Below, in pieces: positions 15,276-23,209 of a stretch of DNA of 64,000 bases. The notes under the pieces are model-generated. The model worked only from the letters and a program-made list of their open reading frames with translations, did no database searches and had not been told where the DNA came from. The position numbers and the translations under genes were made by a program. Origin of the DNA: VRUE01 sp963729995 (GTDB lineage: Bacteria > Actinomycetota > Thermoleophilia > Solirubrobacterales > 70-9); NCBI GenBank assembly GCA_963729995.1, contig CAVSPF010000003.1, positions 930,001-994,000 on the forward strand, read 5' to 3'. Each line of letters opens with the position of its first letter. The stretch's first letter is position 1.

Positions 15276-16274
15276 GTGAGGGTCTTCGTCACCGGTGGAA
15301 CAGGGTTCATCGGCGGAGAGGTCGTTCGTCAGCTGCGCGCCCGCGGCGACGACGTCGTCTGCCTGGTCCGCAACCCCGGCAAGGGCAGGGCGGTGGCTGA
15401 GCTCGGCTGCGAGGTGATGTCGGGCGACCTCGGCGACGGCGATGCGCTTCGCCGGGGCATGGACGGCTGCGATGCGGTTGTCCACGCCGCCGCGATGTAT
15501 GAGGTTGGCATTCCCGCCTCGCAGCGACCCCTCATGCGAGAGGCCAACGTCGCGGGTACCGAGCGGGCCCTGGGCGCCGCCCTCGTGGCGAAGGTCCCGA
15601 AGATCGTGTACGTCTCCACCGTCGGCGTCTTCGGCAATACCCACCGCAAGGTCGTCGACGAGTCCTACGAGCATCCTGGGAAGGGATTCACGTCCTACTA
15701 CGAGGAGACCAAGCTGGAAGCGCACCGGATCGCCAGGCGGATGATCCTCGAGGAGGATCTGCCCTGCGTGATCGTCCAGCCCGGCGGCGTCTACGGCCCC
15801 GGCGACACCTCGTCGATCGCCGCCCTGCTCGACCAGTTCCTCTCCGGCAGGATGCCGCTGCTTCCCTTCCCCGAGCTGGGGATCTGCCTCTCCCACGTGG
15901 AGGACGTCGCAGGGGGGATCCTGCTCGCCCTCGATAGGGGAAGGGTCGGCGAGGCGTACATACTCAGCGGGCCGGTGACCACCGTGCGCGAAGCGATCGA
16001 GATCGTCGCTGGCATCACCGGCCGCAAGGCGCCCAAGCATGCCCTCCCGACACCGCTGATGAAGGCGCTGACGCCGATCGGCCCCTTGGTCGGCAGGATG
16101 ATGGGCCAGCCACCAAACCTGCGCGAGCTGATCGCCTCCGCCAACGGCGTCACCTTCTGGGCCAGCCACGAGAAGGCGAGTCGCGAGCTGGGCTACGCCC
16201 CGCGCGGTATGGAGGAGGGACTGCGGCAGACGCTCGCGGCAGAGGGAAAGCTTCCGAAGGCCGCGGCGGCCTGA
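15276..16274 (+). CDS. NAD(P)-dependent epimerase/dehydratase (extended SDR)
   Basis: A 332-residue extended short-chain dehydrogenase. Rossmann motif TGGTGFIG is at residues 6-13, the catalytic YxxxK is within YYEETK (about residue 147), and a serine/threonine in VSTVGVFG completes the triad. It resembles dihydroflavonol-4-reductase/hopanoid-associated sugar epimerase-like proteins; the substrate is not clear. GTG at 15276 is supported by the TAGGCT box 7 nt before it. A metallo-hydrolase gene follows after 16 bp and is probably cotranscribed. Confidence 0.78.
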   Translation: MRVFVTGGTGFIGGEVVRQLRARGDDVVCLVRNPGKGRAVAELGCEVMSGDLGDGDALRRGMDGCDAVVHAAAMYEVGIPASQRPLMREANVAGTERALGAALVAKVPKIVYVSTVGVFGNTHRKVVDESYEHPGKGFTSYYEETKLEAHRIARRMILEEDLPCVIVQPGGVYGPGDTSSIAALLDQFLSGRMPLLPFPELGICLSHVEDVAGGILLALDRGRVGEAYILSGPVTTVREAIEIVAGITGRKAPKHALPTPLMKALTPIGPLVGRMMGQPPNLRELIASANGVTFWASHEKASRELGYAPRGMEEGLRQTLAAEGKLPKAAAA

Positions 16275-16290
16275 GCCGGAGCTGAGCTCG

Positions 16291-17136
16291 ATGCGGGCGA
16301 TCGACGTAATGCACCTCGGACGGCCGCACGTCATCGGCTGCTGGCAGGTGGATGGAGCGCTGGTTGACCCAGGGCCGGAGTCGTCGATGCCGACGTTGCT
16401 CGAGGCGCTTGGCAACGAGCGGCCCCAGGCGCTGCTGCTCACCCATATCCACCTGGACCACGCGGCGGCGACCGGCGCCCTGGTGCGGCGCTGGCCCGAT
16501 CTGGAGGTCTACGTCCACGAGCGCGGCGCACCCCACCTGGTCGATCCCTCGAGGCTGCTTGCCAGCGCGGAGCGCCTCTACGGCGATCAGATGGAGCGTC
16601 TCTGGGGTGAGATCGTGCCGGTGCCGGAGGGAAACGTCAGGCCGCTGGCGGGCGGCGAGACCGTGCTGGGGATGCGCGTCGCCTACACCCCCGGCCACGC
16701 CTCCCACCACGTCTCCTACCTCCACGAGGACAGCGGCACCGCCTTCACCGGCGACGTCGCCGGTGTCCGCATTCCACCCTCGAGCTTCATCGTGCCCCCC
16801 ACTCCGCCGCCGGACATCGACATCGAGGCCTGGGAGGAATCGATCGGGATCGTCGAAGGCTGGCAGCCGCAGCGCCTGGCATTGACTCACTTCGGCCAGG
16901 TCGACAACCCGGCGGAGCACCTGGCGACCCTTCGCGAGCGCCTTCGCGAGGAGGCCGAGCTGGCCCGCGATCTCTCCGAGCAGGAGTATGAACGCCGCCA
17001 CCACGAGCGCCTCGCCGCAAGCGTCCCTGCCGAGACGGCGGAGGAGCTGATCCAAGCCGCCGTCCCCGAGTACCAATGGCGAGGCCTAAACCGCTACTGG
17101 ACCAAGCTCAAAGAGCGACAGGAGGCGTCCGGGTAG
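16291..17136 (+). CDS. Metallo-beta-lactamase-fold hydrolase
   Basis: A 281-residue MBL-fold protein. The metal-binding signature HIHLDHA is at about residue 51-57, a second ligand is in PGHASHH (about 135) and an aspartate in TGDVAG (about 152). The C-terminal helical part (REEAELARDLSEQEYERR) is found in Lactb2-like or quinolone-signal hydrolase-like relatives. The substrate is unknown. It follows the epimerase by 16 bp. Its last 16 bases, stop codon included, form the left arm of the family-B palindrome. Confidence 0.8.
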   Translation: MRAIDVMHLGRPHVIGCWQVDGALVDPGPESSMPTLLEALGNERPQALLLTHIHLDHAAATGALVRRWPDLEVYVHERGAPHLVDPSRLLASAERLYGDQMERLWGEIVPVPEGNVRPLAGGETVLGMRVAYTPGHASHHVSYLHEDSGTAFTGDVAGVRIPPSSFIVPPTPPPDIDIEAWEESIGIVEGWQPQRLALTHFGQVDNPAEHLATLRERLREEAELARDLSEQEYERRHHERLAASVPAETAEELIQAAVPEYQWRGLNRYWTKLKERQEASG

Positions 17137-17227
17137 GGCCGGAACGTCTTGTACTTTTTCCAACCATTGCCGGTAGCCACAGCCACCGCTCGAAAAAGTT
17201 AAGTGGAGGCCCTACCCGGACGCCTCC
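17121..17227. repeat. Palindromic repeat, family B, copy 1 (between convergent genes)
   Basis: Perfect 20-bp arms (17121-17140 and 17208-17227). The left arm covers the stop codon of the metallo-hydrolase; the right arm ends immediately before the dapL stop (17228-17230). The inner sequence GGAACGTCTTGTACTTTTTC and GAAAAAGTTAAGTG is nearly the same as in the copy at 21463-21574, but the arms of the two copies are unrelated. It could act as a bidirectional terminator. Confidence 0.88.
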
Positions 17228-18418
17228 TTACGCCAGGTGCTTGCGCATCCGCTCGACCGCCTCGGCGATGCGGTCGTCGGGGGTGGTGAGCGAGATGCGG
17301 AAGAAGCCCTCGCCGCTCGGGCCGTACATCGAGCCCGGCGAGACGATCACGGCCGCCTCCTCGAGGACCAGCTCGGCGAAAGAGGTCGAGGTGTGGCCGC
17401 CGGGCACCGGCGCCCAGACGTAGATCGTCCCCCTCGGCGCGGCGACGTCGACGCCGATCTCGCGCAGCGCGCCGACCACCAGGTCGCGGCGGCGGGCGTA
17501 GGTCTCGTTCATCCGCTCAACCGGATCGCGCGGGCCGCGCAGGGCCGCGGCGCCAGCCAGCTGCACCGCCTCGAAGAGACCCGAGTCGACATTGGTCTTC
17601 AACCGCCAGTACGTCTCGATCGCCTCGGCGTTGCCGAGGATCGCCGCACAGCGCCAACCGGTCATGTTGTAGCCCTTGGAGAGCGAGAAAACCTCTACTC
17701 CCACCTCCCTGGCACCGGGTGTGGCGAGGAAGCTGGGCGCGACATAGCCGCCGTAGGTCGTCTCCGAATAGGCGTTGTCGTGGACGACGAGGATCTCGTG
17801 CTCGCGGGCGAAGGAGACGACCAGCTCGAAGAAGCCGTCGGGGACGACGGCGCCGCTTGGGTTGTTGGGGTAGTTGAGGAACATCAGCCGCGCCTTTGCG
17901 GCGGTGCCGGCGGGCACAGCGCCGAGGTCGGGGGCGAAGCCCAGCTCGGGCAGCAGCGGCAGCAGCTCCGGTTTCGCCCCGGCGAGGATCGGCCCGCCGG
18001 TGTAGACGGGGTAGCCGGGGTCGGAGGCGAGCGCGACGCCGCCGGGGTCGAGGAAGGCGAAGCAGAGGTTGTAGATGCACTCCTTGGCGCCGATCGCCGG
18101 GATCACCTCGCTCTCGGGGTCGATCTGGACCCCGAAGCGCCCGTCGTAGAACTCGGCGAGGGCCTCGCGGAACTCGGCCCGGCCGCGGTTGCTCGGATAC
18201 TTCTGGTTTGCCGGGTCGGCGACCGCCTCCTGCATCGCGGAGACGATGTGGGGGAAGGTCGGCTCGTCTGGGTCGCCGATCCCGAGGCTGATCACGTCGA
18301 TCCCCGCCGCCCGCTTATCGGCGACCCGCCGCTCCAGCTCGGCGAACATGTATGGAGGTATCGCCTCAAGGCGCTTCGACGGCGCCGCGATTCCGGGCTT
18401 GGGGTTCGTTTCGGCCAC
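17228..18418 (-). CDS. dapL: LL-diaminopimelate aminotransferase-type class I aminotransferase
   Basis: A 396-residue fold-type I PLP enzyme. The PLP lysine is in SLSKGYNMTGWR (about residue 235), the substrate carboxylate-binding arginine near FFRISLTTP (about 373), and NYPNNPSG is the family's hallmark loop. Being directly downstream of dapF (11 bp) supports DapL, which makes LL-diaminopimelate from tetrahydrodipicolinate in one step, with dapA and dapB elsewhere in the window. Other class I aminotransferases (alanine, aspartate) look similar, so specificity is inferred. GTG start; TAGGGT lies 8 nt upstream (18427-18432), overlapping the dapF stop. Confidence 0.8.
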   Translation of the reverse strand: MAETNPKPGIAAPSKRLEAIPPYMFAELERRVADKRAAGIDVISLGIGDPDEPTFPHIVSAMQEAVADPANQKYPSNRGRAEFREALAEFYDGRFGVQIDPESEVIPAIGAKECIYNLCFAFLDPGGVALASDPGYPVYTGGPILAGAKPELLPLLPELGFAPDLGAVPAGTAAKARLMFLNYPNNPSGAVVPDGFFELVVSFAREHEILVVHDNAYSETTYGGYVAPSFLATPGAREVGVEVFSLSKGYNMTGWRCAAILGNAEAIETYWRLKTNVDSGLFEAVQLAGAAALRGPRDPVERMNETYARRRDLVVGALREIGVDVAAPRGTIYVWAPVPGGHTSTSFAELVLEEAAVIVSPGSMYGPSGEGFFRISLTTPDDRIAEAVERMRKHLA

Positions 18419-18429
18419 GGACTGGAACC

Positions 18430-19269
18430 CTAGAGGTCGGCCAGGGCGCTCAGCAGCTCCGGCGAGAGCTCACCCGCGTAGACCGGCTCAGCCCAGCCCG
18501 CCAATCGCACGTCCAGCTGTGTGGAGACCTCGACCTCCAGCTCACCTCCGTCCAGCTCGACCACGATCGGGCTTGGCGCCCCACGCAGGAATGCGGTGAC
18601 CGCGGCGCCGCTGGCCCCCGTGCCCGAGGAGAGCGTCTCCCCCACTCCCCGCTCGAAGATCCGCGCCCTCACCCGGCTGCCGTCGATCTTCAGGAAGGAG
18701 ACGTTGGTGCGGTTGGGGAACAGCTCGTGGCCTTCTATCTCGGGCCCGACCGCGACGAGGTCAAGGCCCTCGATCTCGTCACCGACCTCGATCGCGCACT
18801 GCGGGTTGCCGATCGAAACGTGCTGAAAGGCCCAATCGCGACCTGCCGCGCGCAGCGTGCCGTTGCCGTCCGGCCCACCGGAGGGGAAGTCCTTCGAGGT
18901 CTTCGACGCCCTCCCCATCTCGACCACGCAGGTCCGCTCCGAGAGGATCGTCGGCGTGATCGGGCCCGCCACCGTCTTGATCGAGAACGTGTCCGCATCT
19001 GTCCAGCCGTGCCGGCGCAGGTAGAGGACCGCCTCGCGGGCCCCATTTCCCGACAGCTCGGCCTCCGAGCCGTCGGGGTTGAAGATGCGCAGGCCAGCCA
19101 CGAGCTGCGGGTCCTCGCTGCGCGACAGCAGCAGGACCCCGTCCGAGCCGATACCGAAGTGTGGGTCGCAGAGCCGCCGCACGCGAGCCGGTGTCAGCTC
19201 CCAGGGCAGCACCTCCGCCTCGACGATCAGGTAGTCGTTGCCCAGCGCCTGCCACTTCTCGAATCTCAC
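18430..19269 (-). CDS. dapF: Diaminopimelate epimerase homologue with both active-site cysteines replaced
   Basis: A 279-residue DapF-fold protein (two mirror-image domains) expected to interconvert LL- and meso-diaminopimelate. Family segments are clear: GNDYLIVE, the first active-site loop (LSGNGARE, about residue 74) and the second (TLSSGTGASG, about residue 217). In characterised DapF both loops carry the catalytic cysteines (xCGNGxR and ACGTG); here both are serine. The rest, including GIGSDG and the fold motifs, is intact. GTG start at 19269, with the IS110 copy 2 end 2 bp upstream and its AGGAG 6 nt before the GTG. Chemistry by serine or a shifted function must be considered. Confidence 0.85.
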   Translation of the reverse strand: MRFEKWQALGNDYLIVEAEVLPWELTPARVRRLCDPHFGIGSDGVLLLSRSEDPQLVAGLRIFNPDGSEAELSGNGAREAVLYLRRHGWTDADTFSIKTVAGPITPTILSERTCVVEMGRASKTSKDFPSGGPDGNGTLRAAGRDWAFQHVSIGNPQCAIEVGDEIEGLDLVAVGPEIEGHELFPNRTNVSFLKIDGSRVRARIFERGVGETLSSGTGASGAAVTAFLRGAPSPIVVELDGGELEVEVSTQLDVRLAGWAEPVYAGELSPELLSALADL

Positions 19270-19283
19270 GCGTTGCTCCTATG

Positions 19284-20375
19284 TCAAGCCGCCACCGCGC
19301 ATTGCGGTGTCAGCGTGCCTCTCTGAGAGTTCGTGGTTTTCGGGGACCTATCAATTTCAGAATCATTCAACAGCCGCCAGACCCGGCGAATGAGGTGGCG
19401 CTTCAGGCAGCGCAGCGCTTCGCGGTTTGACTTGCCCTCGGCTCGCTTGCGAGCGAGAAAGGCTTGCGCCGGGGCATGGACGCGGCTCTGGGTAATCGCG
19501 ATTCGATGCAGGGCGCAGTTGAGCTGGCGGTTGCCGCCGCGATCCAAGCGCAGGCGCGTGCGGTTGCCCGAGGAGGCGGGAATCGGGGCGACGCCTGCCA
19601 GGCGGGCCAGCTTGGCGTCTGAGGCGAAGCGGGCGGCGCCGGCGGTCTCGGCGATCAGCTTGGCGGCCGTGAGCGTCCCGCAGCCGGGCAGCTCGAGCAG
19701 CTGCGGCGCCTGGGCACGGACCATGGCCCCGATCTCGCGCTCGAGCTCTGTGGCCCGCTTGGCGTGATCGCGGATTGCGCGCACGAGCTCGCGCGAGACC
19801 CGCACACGGGCGCTCTGCTCGGCGCGGGCGAGCTTGCGGGCGACCCGGTCGAGCCAGACGATGCGATCCAGGCAACCGGCCGGCAGCTCCAAGTCCGGCC
19901 AGAGATCGTGGAGGTGCCAGCGCAAGCGCTGCTGGTCTTCAGAGCGGGCCTTGACCAGGTCCTCGCGGTGGTCGAGCAGGAGCTTCAGCTCCAGTGCGGC
20001 CTCGTCCAGATGAGCGCCTGGGAGCGTCTCGGGGCCCTCCCTGAGCGCGGCGCGGGCGACGGCGAGGGCGTCGATCGGATCGGACTTGCCGCGGGTGCGC
20101 TCGCCGCGGCGGGATTCGCCCATCATCTTCGGCGGCACCCTGACGACCCGCTCGCCCGAGGCGATCAGGAAGCGCTCGAAGGAGCCTGAGACATGGCGGC
20201 AGTCCTCGATCGCCCAGATGCGCTCGGGGTCGAGCTTGCGCCCCCAGTCGAACAGCTCGGCGAAGCCGGTCTTGCGAGCCGGCGCCGTTAGCTCCCCGGC
20301 GAGCTGGCCAGTTCCCGCAGATACCGCTGCGGCGGTGTGGCTCTTCTTGTGGGTGTCCGTTCCGATCACGATCAT
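19284..20375 (-). CDS. IS110-family DEDD/serine recombinase (transposase), copy 2
   Basis: A 363-residue protein identical to the one at 12401-13492: the same DEDD residues (GTDTHK, AIEDCR, KSDPIDA) and the same candidate nucleophile serine in IPASSGNRTR. Intact, with no frameshift, so either copy could be active. The dapF start lies 14 bp beyond its stop codon, so transposase transcription can run into dapF. Confidence 0.94.
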   Translation of the reverse strand: MIVIGTDTHKKSHTAAAVSAGTGQLAGELTAPARKTGFAELFDWGRKLDPERIWAIEDCRHVSGSFERFLIASGERVVRVPPKMMGESRRGERTRGKSDPIDALAVARAALREGPETLPGAHLDEAALELKLLLDHREDLVKARSEDQQRLRWHLHDLWPDLELPAGCLDRIVWLDRVARKLARAEQSARVRVSRELVRAIRDHAKRATELEREIGAMVRAQAPQLLELPGCGTLTAAKLIAETAGAARFASDAKLARLAGVAPIPASSGNRTRLRLDRGGNRQLNCALHRIAITQSRVHAPAQAFLARKRAEGKSNREALRCLKRHLIRRVWRLLNDSEIDRSPKTTNSQRGTLTPQCAVAA

Positions 20376-20623
20376 CGCTGCGTCCCTTCGATTGGTTGTC
20401 GCCTATTCGGACGGACCGCCGGCGGACAGACCTCACTCGGGGCGAAGCCACGCTCCTATCAAGTCACGACGGCGATCCTCGGGAGGCGGCGAGCGACACA
20501 ACGCGTGGAGGTCAGGCCCCCTCGGGTCGACGGCCACCCTAAGAGTCAGCTCGCCGCCTTCCCGAGAACCAACCGCCTCGGTCGGACACTGCCGCCGACC
20601 GTGGGGCCGACGTTGACAGTGAG
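20376..20623 (-). ncRNA. Candidate bridge RNA region of IS110 copy 2
   Basis: Non-coding end identical to 13493-13740. The candidate left guide (TTAGGGTGG) is at 20543-20532 and the right guide (CCTCCACGC) at 20511-20503. At this site the left guide matches TAGGGTG (7 nt) and the right guide pairs with GCGTG, a slightly weaker match than at copy 1. With the palindrome at 20663-20711 this fills the gene-free stretch between transposase and miaA. Confidence 0.62.
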
Positions 20624-20662
20624 CGCACCCTAGTGGTCCAGCGCCACCCGGTGATCCCGCCC

Positions 20663-20711
20663 GGTGACTTCGCGTTTTGTCTCACCATGAGAGACAAAAC
20701 GCGAAGTCACC
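20663..20711. repeat. Palindromic repeat, family C, copy 1 (miaA stop codon)
   Basis: Perfect 21-bp arms (20663-20683 and 20691-20711) around a 7-nt loop, with the core TTCGCGTTTTGTCTC. The right arm includes the miaA stop codon (20707-20709) and its last codon. The same core recurs inside pyrK at 50086-50130 with different outermost bases (CGAG there, GGTGAC here), complementary in each copy. Confidence 0.87.
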
Positions 20712-21435
20712 CGATGTGGCGGGCGATTTCGGCGGCTACGTCGGCGTCGTCGCGGTCGGTTCGGTCTATGCGGTGGAGGTTTGGGACCTTCCGCATCCAG
20801 GTGAGCTGGCGGCGAGCGTAGTTGCGCGATCGCTTCTTCATCCGCTCGGTGTCGCCGTGCTGCAGCTCCTCGAAGCCGAGGGCCTTGCGCGCGGTCCGGG
20901 AGGGGCCCGCGGCTTCGGCCCGGCGCACCTCGTCCCGGGCGCCGCCGGCGACGATTGCCTCGGTGCGCACGTCGATCCGCTCGTAGAGCCGCTCGCGGTC
21001 CATGTCGAGCCCGAAGATCGTCGTCGGATGCCGGGTCTCGGGCGACCAGAGCTCCGACTCCGCGGCTCCCGACGGCACCCTGGTCAGCGACAGGTCGGCG
21101 ACCGCCGCCCGCAGGTAGAGCCCGGTCCCCCCAACGACGATCGGCTGCCTGCCCGCGGCCAGGGCCGCATCAATCTCTCGGTGCGCAAGCCGCATGTAGT
21201 CGCCGACCGAGAACGGCTGCGTCACCGGCACGAACCCAACCAGTCGATGCTCCAGCCTCTCCCGCTCCTCGGGCGTAGCCATGCCCGTCAGCGTCTCCAT
21301 CCCCTCGTAGACCTGCAGCGCATCGCAGGAGATGGCAACCGGCTCCTCCCCCCGCTCCCGCAGCAGCTCCGCCAGCGCAACCGCCACCCCGGTCTTCCCC
21401 ACCCCCGTCGGCCCAAATATGGCGATCACGTGCAT
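20707..21435 (-). CDS. miaA: tRNA dimethylallyltransferase MiaA
   Basis: A 242-residue enzyme that adds a dimethylallyl group to A37 of tRNAs reading UNN codons. P-loop GPTGVGKT is at residues 8-15, DALQVYEGM (the DSxQxY-type motif) near residue 38 and VGGTGLYLRA near residue 100. It is shorter than the roughly 300-residue norm; the central helical insertion is reduced. I chose ATG at 21435 because upstream in-frame codons lie inside the palindrome at 21463-21574. The reading frame ends inside another palindrome. Gene order miaB-miaA-(IS)-dapF is a conserved actinobacterial neighbourhood. Confidence 0.9.
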   Translation of the reverse strand: MHVIAIFGPTGVGKTGVAVALAELLRERGEEPVAISCDALQVYEGMETLTGMATPEERERLEHRLVGFVPVTQPFSVGDYMRLAHREIDAALAAGRQPIVVGGTGLYLRAAVADLSLTRVPSGAAESELWSPETRHPTTIFGLDMDRERLYERIDVRTEAIVAGGARDEVRRAEAAGPSRTARKALGFEELQHGDTERMKKRSRNYARRQLTWMRKVPNLHRIDRTDRDDADVAAEIARHIG

Positions 21436-21462
21436 AGCCGAAACCGCAGTGACGCTCGTCGG

Positions 21463-21574
21463 GGGCGGTGTCGGCACTGCCCGGAACGGCTTGTACTTTT
21501 TCGGCGATTCGTCCTCGGACGGCCGCTCGCGCTCCACCGAAAAAGTTGAGTGCAGGGTAGTGCCGACACCGCCC
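21463..21574. repeat. Palindromic repeat, family B, copy 2 (miaB-miaA gap)
   Basis: Arms 21463-21482 and 21555-21574 are complementary over 20 bp with one mismatch; the right arm ends on the first base of the miaB stop codon (21574-21576). The inner sequence GGAACGGCTTGTACTTTTTC (21483-21502) and GAAAAAGTTGAGTG matches copy 1 at 17141-17205, while the arms share nothing with copy 1. Confidence 0.88.
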
Positions 21575-22896
21575 TACGCAACGCTTCGGCTCATCAGTCT
21601 TTCGGCTCCCGCCAACGTTGTCGAGGTTGCAGCGTCGATCTCGACGTCGACGAGCTCCCCAGGATTGGCGGTGCCGTCGAAGTTGACCGTCTTGTTGTGC
21701 CGGGTACGGCCGCGCAGGCGGGTGGGGTCGGTGCGGCTCGGGCCCTCGACCAGCACCTCCACCCGCCGCCCCACGAACCGCTGCGCCCGCTCGGCGGCGC
21801 GCGCCTGCACCAGCTCGACCAGCCGCTCCATGCGCGCTCGCTTCACCGGTTGCGGCACCTGCTCGCCCATCGTCGCCGCCTCGGTCTCCCTCCTCGGCGA
21901 GAAGATGAAGGTGAAGGCGCCGTCATAGCCGACCTCGCCGACCACCGCCAGCGTCTGCTCGAAGTCCGCCTCCGTCTCGCCGGGAAAGCCGACGATGACG
22001 TCGGTGGTGATGGCGCAGTCGGGAACGTGCTCCCGGATCAGCGAGACACGGTCCATGTAGCGCTGCCGGTCGTAGGTGCGGCGCATTCGCTTGAGGACCC
22101 GGCTCGAGCCCGACTGGAGCGGCAGGTGGATGTGCTCGCACAGCGACGGCAGCTCGGCGTGAGCGCGGATCACGTCCTCCCGCATGTCCTTCGGATGGGG
22201 ACTCGTGTAGCGGATGCGCTCGATCCCATCGACCCCGTCGATGCTCGCCAGCAGCTCGGCGAAGCCGATCCGCACCTGCTTCGGCAGGTCCCGGCCGTAG
22301 CTGTTGACGTTCTGCCCGAGCAGCGTCACCTCGCGCACGCCGTCGGCGGCGAGCGCCTCGGCCTCCGCGACCAGCTCAGCCGGATCGCGGCTCATCTCGC
22401 GGCCCCGGGTCGAGGGAACGATGCAGTAGGCGCAGCGGCAGTTGCAGCCCTGTGAGATCTGTAGCCAACCCTGGAACTCGCGCTCGCGGTGCGCCGGCAG
22501 GTGACCGGAGAAGTCCTCGAACTCGAAGTAGCCCTGGGCGGTCAGCGAATCCGAGTTGAGGAACTCCGCGAGCCCGCGGATCTGCCCCGGCCCAAAGGCC
22601 ACGTCGACGAACGGGAAGCGCTCGAACACCTCGTCCTTGACCGACTGCGCCCAGCAGCCGCCGATCCCGACGACACGCCCGGGGTCTTCGGACTTCAGCC
22701 GCTTCGCCTCGCCGAGGTGGGCGATGAAGCGATTGTCCGCCGACTCGCGGATCGAACAGGTGTTGAAGAGGATCAGATCGGCCTGCGCGCGGCTCTCCGC
22801 CTCCTCGTAGCCGAGCGACTCGAGCATCCCGCGCATGCGCTCGGAGTCGTGCACGTTCATCTGGCAGCCGAACGTCGTTACGTGGTAGCTGGGCAT
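21574..22896 (-). CDS. miaB: tRNA-2-methylthio-N6-dimethylallyladenosine synthase MiaB
   Basis: A 440-residue radical-SAM methylthiotransferase acting on i6A37 of tRNA, the product of MiaA. N-terminal UPF0004 domain with three cluster cysteines (FGCQMN, NTCSIRE, GGCWAQ), the radical-SAM CxxxCxxC as GCNCRCAYC (about residue 152), and a C-terminal TRAM domain. TAGGCT ends 6 nt before the ATG (22903-22908), which suggests a leaderless message. The stop lies in a palindrome arm; miaA follows after about 140 bp. Confidence 0.95.
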   Translation of the reverse strand: MPSYHVTTFGCQMNVHDSERMRGMLESLGYEEAESRAQADLILFNTCSIRESADNRFIAHLGEAKRLKSEDPGRVVGIGGCWAQSVKDEVFERFPFVDVAFGPGQIRGLAEFLNSDSLTAQGYFEFEDFSGHLPAHREREFQGWLQISQGCNCRCAYCIVPSTRGREMSRDPAELVAEAEALAADGVREVTLLGQNVNSYGRDLPKQVRIGFAELLASIDGVDGIERIRYTSPHPKDMREDVIRAHAELPSLCEHIHLPLQSGSSRVLKRMRRTYDRQRYMDRVSLIREHVPDCAITTDVIVGFPGETEADFEQTLAVVGEVGYDGAFTFIFSPRRETEAATMGEQVPQPVKRARMERLVELVQARAAERAQRFVGRRVEVLVEGPSRTDPTRLRGRTRHNKTVNFDGTANPGELVDVEIDAATSTTLAGAERLMSRSVA

Positions 22897-22941
22897 CGGC
22901 TCAGCCTAGCGAGGCGCCCCGAGCCGGCCGGGTCTCGGCCC

Positions 22942-23166
22942 CTATTCCTTGGACTGGCTCTGTTCCGCCGCACGGGCGGCAGACTCGTCCTGCCCGTGAA
23001 AGACCGCGTAGCTAGTTGCGAAGCCGATCAGCAGGGCGAACCAGAGGAAGACGAGGGGCGCGGCGCGACCCGGAAACCGCTCGAGGCGCAGCCCCAGCAG
23101 GCTGACGGTCACCGCCGAGACGGCGAGGGCGCTTCCGAGCAGGTAGAAAATCGTTCCGTTATCCAT
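22942..23166 (-). CDS. Small two-helix membrane protein, unknown function
   Basis: A 74-residue protein with two hydrophobic helices (about residues 5-27 and 38-58) joined by a basic loop (LRLERFPGR), and a charged, polar C-terminus. I do not recognise a family. It is supported as a gene by its position between recA and miaB on the same strand and by a membrane profile that is unlikely in a chance frame. TAGCAT lies 10 nt before the ATG. It ends 45 bp before the miaB start. Confidence 0.6.
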   Translation of the reverse strand: MDNGTIFYLLGSALAVSAVTVSLLGLRLERFPGRAAPLVFLWFALLIGFATSYAVFHGQDESAARAAEQSQSKE

Positions 23167-23209
23167 GGGCGGCGGAATGCTACCGCTGCGCCTCCTTCGA
23201 GACAGGCCC

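Larger units (their letters stand above)
19272..20623 (-). mobile_element. IS110-group insertion sequence, copy 2
   Basis: Same 1,352-bp sequence and orientation as the element at 12389-13740 (offset 6,883 bp). Flanks on the recombinase strand are TAGGGTGCG before and GCGTGAGA after; the latter contains the dapF GTG. It separates miaA from dapF. The two direct copies enclose hflX, an epimerase, an MBL protein, dapL and dapF, so recombination between them could delete or duplicate that segment. Confidence 0.93.

Noticed and set aside
12389..20623. Composite transposon bounded by the two IS110 copies
   Set aside because: The enclosed genes are housekeeping genes, and each IS has its own target-like flanks, which points to two separate insertions.
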